A DNA stretch of 6,587 nucleotides, taken from the NCBI GenBank assembly GCA_026999335.1, contig JALTPW010001016.1, positions 1 through 6,587 on the forward strand, given 5' to 3'. Positions 1 through 4,550 of this stretch are shown here, piece after piece. The translations under genes and the position numbers were made by a program. The stretch is from Chromatiales bacterium. GTDB taxonomy: Bacteria > Pseudomonadota > Gammaproteobacteria > SZUA-152. Within the stretch, counting starts at the first letter, position 1; every line of letters begins with the position of its first letter. The notes beneath the pieces are model-generated. The model had not been told where the DNA came from. It was given only the letters and a program-made list of their open reading frames with translations, and searched no databases.

Positions 1-99
1 GACGCCAGCGACGACCTGCAATACACCCAGAAGGCAACCTATAACCTGGTCAAGGTCGGCAAGGGCTGGAAAATCATCTTTGTTTCCTTCGACGAGTGA
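1..99 (+). CDS. C-terminal end of an unidentified protein (partial)
   Basis: Frame 1 is open from the window edge to a TGA at 97-99 and gives 32 residues ending in VKVGKGWKIIFVSFDE. The alternation of hydrophobic and charged residues with a conserved-looking Gly-Lys-Gly-Trp-Lys turn resembles the last two beta strands of an NTF2-like/SnoaL fold protein, where a terminal 'dgeWKI..vsf' strand is common. That assignment is a guess from a short tail. The start and most of the gene lie outside the window. A hairpin at 166-179 could end its transcript. It is convergent with the 120-residue gene that ends at 172. Confidence 0.6.
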   Translation, partial: DASDDLQYTQKATYNLVKVGKGWKIIFVSFDE

Positions 100-165
100 C
101 CCCTCCCACCACTCCTGGAGCGCCCCCCATCCGTTCGTCCGCTGCGGTGAATGACACGCGCGAAC

Positions 166-183
166 GCCCCGTCAGGGGCCTTT
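166..183 (+). terminator. Possible terminator hairpin between convergent genes
   Basis: GCCCC (166-170), loop GTCA, GGGGC (175-179) forms a perfect 5-bp GC stem followed by CTTTGCATTT, a short broken T stretch on the plus strand. It lies 67 bases after the TGA at 97-99, so it suits the upstream plus-strand gene. The stop codon of the convergent minus-strand gene (172-174) sits in its loop. The T tract is poor, so efficiency is doubtful. Confidence 0.4.
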
Positions 184-534
184 GCATTTACCGTCCCGGT
201 CGGCAAAGGTGCACTGCCCGTCCTCGATATGCCCCGGGTAGTGTGTCTTGAACGATTCGCAGAGATCCGGCCTGAAGCGCCACTGGTTGTCGGCCGTGGC
301 GAACAGCACCATGTCGATGGGCGCCTCCCGCTCCTGATAGACCTCAAAGATCTGCACCTCATTCGGGGTGATTTCATTGCTATCCAAATGCTCCACCAGA
401 CCGCAAATGGTATTGGCGATATAGGTATTGAACTCCTCACTACCCTCGAAAATGGGCACTCTGGCCTCGTAGGTATACGGCAGACTCTTGTCATATTTGG
501 ATTTTGGCCCAAGGACCTCCCTTACCAGATTCAT
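172..534 (-). CDS. Hypothetical protein, 120 aa, soluble, four cysteines
   Basis: I do not recognise a named family. The start is well supported: an exact AGGAGG (541-546 on the plus strand as CCTCCT) lies 6 bases before the ATG at 534-532. The product has no signal peptide or membrane segment, is acidic and looks like a small cytoplasmic alpha/beta protein. Visible features are a basic, Tyr-rich N-terminus (KSKYDKSLPYTYEARV, residues 11-26), a middle segment with ICGLVEHLD (43-51), and a C-terminal part with Cys92, Cys108 and Cys117, the last two in GQCTFADRDGKCKGP. With Cys44 these could bind metal or form disulfides, but no classic zinc motif is present. It is transcribed divergently from the SulP transporter gene across 187 bp, a layout compatible with shared control. 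It is clearly a real gene because of the strong ribosome site and protein-like composition; the function is unknown. Confidence 0.8.
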   Translation of the reverse strand: MNLVREVLGPKSKYDKSLPYTYEARVPIFEGSEEFNTYIANTICGLVEHLDSNEITPNEVQIFEVYQEREAPIDMVLFATADNQWRFRPDLCESFKTHYPGHIEDGQCTFADRDGKCKGP

Positions 535-605
535 GCGCTACCTCCTCGCTAAATACCATTACTGCAACAGCCCTCCCTTGAGAGGGGATAATGACCGATA
601 TCCCC

Positions 606-634
606 AATATAGTCGCCCTGCGCGCCGATGACGA
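606..634 (-). promoter_or_regulatory. Candidate sigma-70 promoter for the 120-aa gene
   Basis: Read on the minus strand, TCGTCA (634-629) and TATATT (611-606) are separated by exactly 17 bases. The -10 box matches the consensus at 5 of 6 positions and the -35 box at 4 of 6. It would start transcription around 599 and leave a leader of about 65 bases before the ATG at 534. This is a consensus match by eye only. Confidence 0.4.
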
Positions 635-667
635 CTCGCTGTTCTTCCCGCCTCGCGCCACCTCAGG

Positions 668-673
668 TAAAAT
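668..673 (+). promoter_or_regulatory. Candidate -10 element for the SulP gene
   Basis: TAAAAT in the context CAGGTAAAATACGCGCC matches the sigma-70 -10 consensus at 5 of 6 positions, 49 bases before the SulP ATG. No good -35 box is visible at the right distance, so an activator or a weak promoter would have to be assumed. The downstream leader holds the hairpin at 686-701. Confidence 0.3.
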
Positions 674-685
674 ACGCGCCTTTTT

Positions 686-701
686 GCCGGCGTTAGCCGG
701 C
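686..701 (+). promoter_or_regulatory. Perfect hairpin in the SulP leader
   Basis: GCCGGC (686-691), loop GTTA, GCCGGC (696-701) makes a 6-bp all-GC stem with a 4-base loop. It ends 11 bases before the Shine-Dalgarno GAGG (713-716) of the SulP gene, so it would sit in the mRNA leader if transcription starts near 680. The T run precedes the stem on the plus strand, and on the minus strand the stem is followed by A residues, so it does not look like a terminator in either direction. Confidence 0.35.
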
Positions 702-721
702 ATGTCCCGCCCGAGGTCAGC

Positions 722-2251
722 ATGTTCGAACTCCACGCCGCGCGCACGCGCAATGTCAAAAACGATATCCTCTCCGGCCTCACCGTGGCCCTGGCCCTGG
801 TGCCGGAGGCGGTGGCCTTTGCCTTCGTTGCCGGAGTGGAACCGTTGGTGGGCTTATACGCCGCCTTCATGGTAGGCCTGATCACCGCCTGCATCGGCGG
901 CCGCCCGGGGATGATCTCCGGCGCTACCGGGGCGTTGGCGGTGGTGATGGTGGCGCTGGTGGCGGATCACGGCGTGGAATACCTGTTCGCCACCGTGGTG
1001 CTGATGGGCATTATCCAGATCGGCGCCGGGGTGCTGCGCCTGGGCAAGTTCATCCGCATGGTGCCGTATCCGGTGATGCTGGGCTTCGTCAACGGCCTGG
1101 CCATCGTCATCTTCCTGGCGCAGATGCAGTCTTTTAAGATTACTGACGAAAGCGGCGCTCAGCCGTGGATGCAGGGCGATACGCTGTGGATCATGCTTGG
1201 TCTGGTGGCCCTGACCATGGCCATCATCCGCTACCTGCCCAAGCTCACCAACGCCGTGCCCTCCTCACTGGCGGCCATCGTGGTGGTCAGCCTGGTGGTC
1301 ATCGGCCTGGGCCTGGACACCAAGACCGTGGGCGACATCGCCTCCATCGCCGGCGGCCTGCCTGAGTTCCATGTCCCCATGGTGCCGCTGAACGGGGAAA
1401 CCTTCATGATCATCCTGCCCTACGCGGTGATCCTCGCCGCCATCGGCCTGATCGAGTCCCTGCTGACCCTGACCCTGATCGACGAACTCACCGAAACCCG
1501 TGGCCGCGGCAACAAGGAATGCATCGCCCAGGGTACCGCCAACGTGGCCACCGGTTTCTTCGGTGGCATGGGCGGCTGCGCCATGATCGGCCAGAGTATG
1601 ATCAACGTGAACTCCGGCGGCCGCGGGCGGCTATCCGGCATCACCGCCGCGCTGGCCCTGCTGGCCTTCATTCTGTTCGCCTCCGAGCTGATCGAAATGA
1701 TCCCCCTGGCGGCCCTGGTGGGCGTGATGTTCGTGGTGGTTATCGGCACCTTCGAGTGGTCCAGCTTCCGCATCCTGAAAAAGGTGCCGCGCACCGACGC
1801 CTTCGTGCTGATCCTCGTTTCCGGCGTCACCGTGGCCACCGACCTGGCGGTGGCGGTGGTGGTGGGTGTCATCGTCTCCGCGCTGGCCTTCGCCTGGGAG
1901 CACGCCAAGCACATCAACGTGAAGGGCTATCTGAACGAACTCGGCGGCAAGGTCTACGAGCTGGAGGGGCCACTGTTCTTCGCCTCAGTGAGCAATTTCC
2001 AGGATCTGTTCGACCCCAAAAACGACCCGGACGACGTGGTGGTGGATTTCAAGAACGCCCGCGTCGCCGACCATTCCGCTATCGAGGCCATCGACTCCCT
2101 GGCCGAGCGTTATCTGAAGGCCGGCAAACGCCTGCACCTGCGCCACCTCAGCCCGGAATGCACCAAGCTGCTGAAAAAGGCCGGCGACCTCGTAGAGGTC
2201 AACGTGATCGAAGATCCGAAGTACTTTGTGGCCGATGACAAGCTGGCGTGA
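722..2251 (+). CDS. SulP (SLC26-type) inorganic anion transporter with STAS domain
   Basis: A 509-residue inner-membrane SulP permease, close to full family length for short bacterial forms. The membrane part fills about residues 12-392 and shows family hallmarks: the TM1 segment LSGLTVALALVPEAVAFAF (18-36), the GRPGMISGATGALAVV signature of TM3 (60-75), and GLIESLLTLTLIDELT (242-257) with RGNKECIAQGTANVATGFFGG (about 262-282), the conserved central block. A cytoplasmic STAS domain follows (about 402-500), with DFKNARVADHSAIEAIDSLA (442-461) at the place of the anti-sigma-antagonist DxSG-like loop. The ATG at 722 has GAGG at 713-716. SulP proteins carry sulfate, bicarbonate (BicA type) or other anions, often with Na+ or H+; the sequence does not settle which. 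The gene stands alone, divergent from the 120-aa gene, and a decayed relative of its 3' end lies at 3081-3263. Confidence 0.93.
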   Translation: MFELHAARTRNVKNDILSGLTVALALVPEAVAFAFVAGVEPLVGLYAAFMVGLITACIGGRPGMISGATGALAVVMVALVADHGVEYLFATVVLMGIIQIGAGVLRLGKFIRMVPYPVMLGFVNGLAIVIFLAQMQSFKITDESGAQPWMQGDTLWIMLGLVALTMAIIRYLPKLTNAVPSSLAAIVVVSLVVIGLGLDTKTVGDIASIAGGLPEFHVPMVPLNGETFMIILPYAVILAAIGLIESLLTLTLIDELTETRGRGNKECIAQGTANVATGFFGGMGGCAMIGQSMINVNSGGRGRLSGITAALALLAFILFASELIEMIPLAALVGVMFVVVIGTFEWSSFRILKKVPRTDAFVLILVSGVTVATDLAVAVVVGVIVSALAFAWEHAKHINVKGYLNELGGKVYELEGPLFFASVSNFQDLFDPKNDPDDVVVDFKNARVADHSAIEAIDSLAERYLKAGKRLHLRHLSPECTKLLKKAGDLVEVNVIEDPKYFVADDKLA

Positions 2252-2374
2252 TATTCCCAATTCGAAAATCGCCATTTGGTGAATTCTGCCTTGACTATGG
2301 GATCCACCCTAATAGACACTGAATCGCAGCGCGAATAGAAAAAAGCAGTATCAATGGCTTAGGAATAGCCCATA

Positions 2375-2596
2375 ATGAACGATGAAAGGACAGAGATCAC
2401 AGATAAAGCTTATACGGTGGTGTCCGATGTCGTAGAAAAACTGGGCGTTGATCCATGCTTGTTGGCAATTATTGTCGTTGTTATAGTTTTTGTATACTTA
2501 ATCAGGTTCACATATAAACACCAAGAGAAGATGGAAACCCTGCGAATGACCCAATGGGTGAAAATCATGAAGGGGAACGGCAATGGGGCCGATTGA
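2375..2596 (+). CDS. Small single-span membrane protein, unknown function
   Basis: 73 residues, not recognised. A polar N-terminus (1-24) is followed by one strongly hydrophobic helix, CLLAIIVVVIVFVYLI (28-43), then a basic stretch RFTYKHQEKMETLRMTQW that looks amphipathic and cytoplasmic. The positive charges after the helix suggest an N-out, C-in topology. The ATG at 2375 has only a distant AGGA at 2361-2364. Its last 14 bases overlap the start of the next gene (ATG at 2583, TGA at 2594-2596), so the two are probably translated together and may form a complex. The composition is clearly more AT-rich than the SulP gene just upstream, which hints at separate origin. A small accessory subunit or a holin-like peptide are possibilities, but nothing in the sequence decides. 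Confidence 0.65.
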   Translation: MNDERTEITDKAYTVVSDVVEKLGVDPCLLAIIVVVIVFVYLIRFTYKHQEKMETLRMTQWVKIMKGNGNGAD

Positions 2597-3074
2597 AGCC
2601 GCGGCTATAGCTGTGGTCATGATGGGTATGTATACCTTCTACAAAGCCCAGACTGTCAATATGGCATTGAATGCGCGGAATACCATGTTGCCTGTCATTA
2701 AAGAAATTCTTGACGATGAAACAGCCCCTGAAGGATTGAAGATACATGCCATTGGGGCATTTCACTATTCAGCTGATTCATCGTGTTTGCCAAAGGTTGT
2801 TTGGGCTGTCATTAAGAACAGAGGGATCCAGCAAACGGACGAATCGCCATTATCAACAGAGCACGTCCGACTTCAGAGCAGCCTGATGTCTAATCATTTC
2901 CGGCGCATCAATGTCCTCGCCGCACCGCACTGGTATGCGCTTTTCTCGTTGTTATTCTTTGCGATGGCGCTACTTATCACGGCTGTTTCATTCGGAAAAA
3001 AAAGCGGATACCGGGTTTTATCGGCTTTTGAAAAGGCTTGGACTGATCCGACCGACCGCAATAGCTGGTGCTGA
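2583..3074 (+). CDS. Two-span membrane protein, unknown function
   Basis: 163 residues, no family recognised. Two hydrophobic segments frame a soluble middle: residues 4-20 (IEAAAIAVVMMGMYTFY) and 117-137 (WYALFSLLFFAMALLITAV, about 117-135). The loop between them is about 95 residues and has an Asp/Glu cluster, EILDDETAPEG (41-51), and two isolated patches around FHYSADSSCLPKVVWAV. The C-terminus KAWTDPTDRNSWC is polar. The start at 2583 is supported by AGGGGA (2571-2576) six bases upstream and by the 14-base overlap with the preceding small gene, suggesting translational coupling. It ends just 7-20 bases before the region of SulP-remnant similarity, so the insertion boundary of this AT-richer pair is probably right after its stop. 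Confidence 0.65.
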   Translation: MGPIEAAAIAVVMMGMYTFYKAQTVNMALNARNTMLPVIKEILDDETAPEGLKIHAIGAFHYSADSSCLPKVVWAVIKNRGIQQTDESPLSTEHVRLQSSLMSNHFRRINVLAAPHWYALFSLLFFAMALLITAVSFGKKSGYRVLSAFEKAWTDPTDRNSWC

Positions 3075-3080
3075 TTTAAA

Positions 3081-3263
3081 GATCCAATGGCTATTCGTCC
3101 TTTCCGTCCCCGAGAGCAACTTGCAAAACTTGTTCGATCCTAAAAATGATCCGGGTAACGTCGGTGGTGGCAGGCTAACGCCGCACGCATCGCCAACCAC
3201 TCCGCTAACAAGGCCATCGATACCTTGGCCAAGCACTGCCTCAAGGCCGGCAAGCCAACCTGA
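3081..3263 (+). pseudogene. Frameshifted remnant of a second SulP gene, STAS end
   Basis: Two neighbouring reading frames match the STAS domain of the intact SulP protein in collinear order. Codons at 3091-3162 give LFVLSVPESNLQNLFDPKND plus PGNV, against residues 418-439 of the intact protein (LFFASVSNFQDLFDPKNDPDDV): 16 of 22 aligned residues are identical, with a two-residue insertion. After small indels around 3163-3176, the codons at 3177-3260 read NAARIANHSANKAIDTLAKH and then CLKAGKPT, matching residues 444-469 at 16 of 26 positions, and stop at TGA 3261-3263. The intact gene continues for 40 more codons at this point, so the remnant is also truncated. The membrane part is absent upstream. 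The divergence is too great for a recent copy, so it is an old paralogue or a homologue from another lineage. It runs tail-to-tail into the flavodoxin gene, 12 bases away. Confidence 0.85.
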
Positions 3264-3275
3264 GAACCAAGCCAT

Positions 3276-3878
3276 TCATTCACCCGCCAGCCTTCTGCCC
3301 AGAACCTCCGCCCTCTTCGTTGCCCGCGCCGGCAAAACGGGATGTGATTGCCTGGCGACCATGCCCATGTAGAGAGTGCCAACGGGTTTGGCACCGATGG
3401 TCTTCGCGGCCATCTGTAGTTGCTTACGCGTGCCATAGGCCCAGCGGCCAAGAATGGCGGGGGCGGCGCAGGAGGTAACGAGCACGGCCTTTTTCCTGGG
3501 CTCGCCGGCCTTGCGCAGCTGTGGGGAATGCATCGCCCATGGCCAATAGGCATAGACGATGAGCCGTTCCATGAAGCGCTTGAAGAGGGCGGTGGCGCTA
3601 CTGAAGTTGGTGGGCGAGGCAAGGATGAAGGCATCCGCCACCTCGATCTTTCTCACCAGTTCAGCCATGCCATCGTGCTGCACGCACTGGCCCGGTGCCG
3701 TGCCCGGTTGCTGGGTACACTCCCGGCAATTGAGGCAAAACTCGATGGGGTACTCGCGCAGGCGAATCACCTCCACCTCAGCGCCGCTAGCCTCCGCCGC
3801 CTGCACCACGCTCACCACAGCCTGATCGGTCATGCCATCATCCCGGTACGAACCATTGATGGCGAGTATCCTGGTCAC
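3276..3878 (-). CDS. Flavodoxin-family NAD(P)H-dependent oxidoreductase
   Basis: A 200-residue protein of the NADPH-dependent FMN reductase/iron-sulfur flavoprotein group. It opens with a beta strand and phosphate-binding loop for FMN, ILAINGSYRDDGMTDQAV (4-21), has ASPTNFSSATALFKRFMERL (87-106), the family's second flavin loop followed by 'FK.FmdR', and TSCAAPAILGRWAYG (135-149) in the position of the third loop. Four cysteines, Cys48, Cys51, Cys54 and Cys65, form CX2CX2CX10C, similar to the motif that holds a 4Fe-4S cluster in iron-sulfur flavoproteins, but with a longer last spacing. Related proteins with such cysteines are not always shown to bind a cluster. The start is GTG (3878-3876) behind GGGAGG (3888-3883). 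An ATG two bases upstream reads directly into TGA and cannot start the protein. The physiological substrate is unknown. The gene is convergent with the SulP remnant, and a decayed homologue of its last 22 codons lies at 4482-4550. Confidence 0.88.
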   Translation of the reverse strand: MTRILAINGSYRDDGMTDQAVVSVVQAAEASGAEVEVIRLREYPIEFCLNCRECTQQPGTAPGQCVQHDGMAELVRKIEVADAFILASPTNFSSATALFKRFMERLIVYAYWPWAMHSPQLRKAGEPRKKAVLVTSCAAPAILGRWAYGTRKQLQMAAKTIGAKPVGTLYMGMVARQSHPVLPARATKRAEVLGRRLAGE

Positions 3879-3909
3879 ATGGCCTCCCTTTTTCTGCTAT
3901 CTATGGAAA

Positions 3910-3915
3910 TTTATA
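3910..3915 (-). promoter_or_regulatory. Candidate -10 box for the flavodoxin gene
   Basis: On the minus strand TATAAA lies 32 bases upstream of the GTG start. A poor -35 match (TTCGCT, 15-base spacing) falls inside the adjacent repeat-like hairpin at 3918-3943, so the repeat may supply part of the promoter. Consensus match only. Confidence 0.25.
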
Positions 3916-3917
3916 GA

Positions 3918-3943
3918 TTGGGGTGAGCACAGCGAATCTCAAC
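3918..3943. repeat. Degenerate short palindromic repeat
   Basis: TTGGGGTGAGCACAGCG followed by AATCTCAAC resembles a diverged copy of the intergenic repeat TTGGGTTGAGCGCAGCGAAA...CCAAC seen in many proteobacteria. The two ends can pair as an imperfect stem with G-U pairs. Only one copy of this kind is in the window, so membership in a repeat family rests on recall. The left arm also pairs with TCACCCCAA at 3985-3993 (12 bases, one mismatch if extended). Confidence 0.4.
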
Positions 3944-4065
3944 ATGGCGGATGATGGACGCCCGATTGTTAGAGTTCACGTTGTTCACCCCAACCGTGCT
4001 TATTTGCGTTAACAGCAGAGAGTAGACATTGCCCGGCATTTCCGCGGACACTGGAAGCCTGCATC

Positions 4066-4086
4066 GGTGGGCGGTGCCCACCCTAC
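4066..4086 (+). repeat. Palindromic intergenic repeat, copy 1
   Basis: A 21-base unit, GGTGGGC-GGT-GCCCACCCTAC, whose inner arms GGTGGGC/GCCCACC are perfect inverted repeats. The reverse complement of copy 2 (4211-4231) matches it except in the three-base loop, where two bases differ. This looks like a REP- or MITE-derived element. Confidence 0.7.
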
Positions 4087-4210
4087 GCAGCTACTATTAA
4101 CCCAGCAACAATATATGTCATGTTCAGCCGTTCGTCTTCACTGAGGCCAATTCTTCTTCGCCATTGTATGATTTTTCCCTCACTATTTCTTTAGCATTGT
4201 TCCAAGCCAA

Positions 4211-4231
4211 GTAGGGTGGGCATTGCCCACC
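4211..4231 (-). repeat. Palindromic intergenic repeat, copy 2 (inverted)
   Basis: GTAGGGTGGGC-ATT-GCCCACC is the same unit in the opposite direction to copy 1. Together with copy 3 it forms an inverted pair separated by 26 bases, the arrangement of a two-ended BIME- or MITE-like element that could fold into one long cruciform or RNA stem. Confidence 0.7.
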
Positions 4232-4257
4232 AATAAGTGGTTGGCATCGCCAAAAAT

Positions 4258-4278
4258 GCTGGGCGGCGCTCACCCTAT
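4258..4278 (+). repeat. Palindromic intergenic repeat, copy 3 (diverged)
   Basis: GCTGGGC-GGC-GCTCACCCTAT matches copy 1 at 17 of 21 positions by eye and lies in the same direction. It closes the inverted pair with copy 2. Confidence 0.6.
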
Positions 4279-4481
4279 CTAATCTGCTGAAATCTGATCC
4301 TCCGTAAGTTTTTCCGACATGCTGAACAATTCCAGTTACTCCTTAGCCTCAAGCACCGCGGTGAAACGTATATTCCACGTGGGCATGAAAAACCTGCCCA
4401 CCAGATTTTATGTGGGGAGCCGTCAGTGGTGGCGCCCAATAAAATTCGGCTTGCAGGGCAACGACGGCGAGCGCGCACAGT

Positions 4482-4550
4482 TCACTTAATTGCCAGCCTT
4501 CTATCCAGAGCCAGCGTCCTCTTTATCACCCGTGACGGCAAGGTGAGAAG
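4482..4550 (-). pseudogene. Remnant of the 3' end of a flavodoxin-family gene
   Basis: The plus strand from TCA at 4482-4484 to CGGCAA at 4536-4541 aligns without gaps to 3276-3335, the 3' end of the intact flavodoxin gene. By eye 43 of 60 bases agree. Both begin at the same stop codon TGA. In the flavodoxin frame the relic reads LPSRVIKRTLALDRRLAIK, against LPARATKRAEVLGRRLAGE in the intact protein: 10 of 19 residues agree, including LP, KR and RRLA. Similarity fades above about 4545 and the rest of the gene is missing, replaced by the histidine kinase gene. The match is clear but short. Its last part overlaps the kinase coding region in another frame. Confidence 0.75.

Larger units (their letters stand above)
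3881..4481. other. 600-bp intergenic region with repeats, no convincing gene
   Basis: No reading frame here has a ribosome site plus protein-like sequence. It holds a repeat-like hairpin (3918-3943), whose left arm TTGGGGTGA is also repeated inverted as TCACCCCAA at 3985-3993, and three copies of a palindromic repeat (4066-4086, 4211-4231, 4258-4278). The segment 4279-4480 has short peptide-like stretches on the minus strand, for example codons 4386-4336 reading MPTWNIRFTAVLEAKE before a TAA, which look like decayed coding sequence. A 56-codon plus-strand frame at 4319-4489 lacks a ribosome site. The region lies between two flavodoxin-type 3' ends and probably collected repeats and gene debris. 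Confidence 0.6.

Noticed and set aside
591..875. 94-codon plus-strand frame starting ATGACCGATATCCCC, upstream of and overlapping SulP
   Set aside because: It has no good ribosome site, runs through the promoter and leader region and then into SulP in another frame, and its translation after residue 40 is a Pro/Arg/Ser-rich shadow.
2259..2285. Imperfect hairpin after the SulP stop (AATTC..AAAT CGCC ATTT..GAATT) as a terminator
   Set aside because: The stem is AT-rich and bulged and no T run follows, so it cannot be supported as a terminator.
2292..2312. TTGACT as a -35 box for the small membrane gene pair
   Set aside because: The hexamer is good, but no acceptable -10 box lies 16-18 bases downstream (TAGACA matches only 3 of 6).
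2911..3372. 153-codon plus-strand frame spanning the small membrane gene, the SulP relic and the flavodoxin end
   Set aside because: Only its central part (3091-3162) resembles a protein, namely SulP STAS. The flanks are out-of-frame shadows, so it is explained by the pseudogene and not a gene.
3420..3926. 168-codon plus-strand frame antisense to the flavodoxin gene
   Set aside because: It is the complement of a clearly recognised flavodoxin-family gene and has no family features of its own.
4319..4489. 56-codon plus-strand frame starting MLNNSSYSLASS
   Set aside because: There is no Shine-Dalgarno sequence and no recognisable protein pattern, and it ends in the flavodoxin relic; it is more likely a chance frame in decayed DNA.
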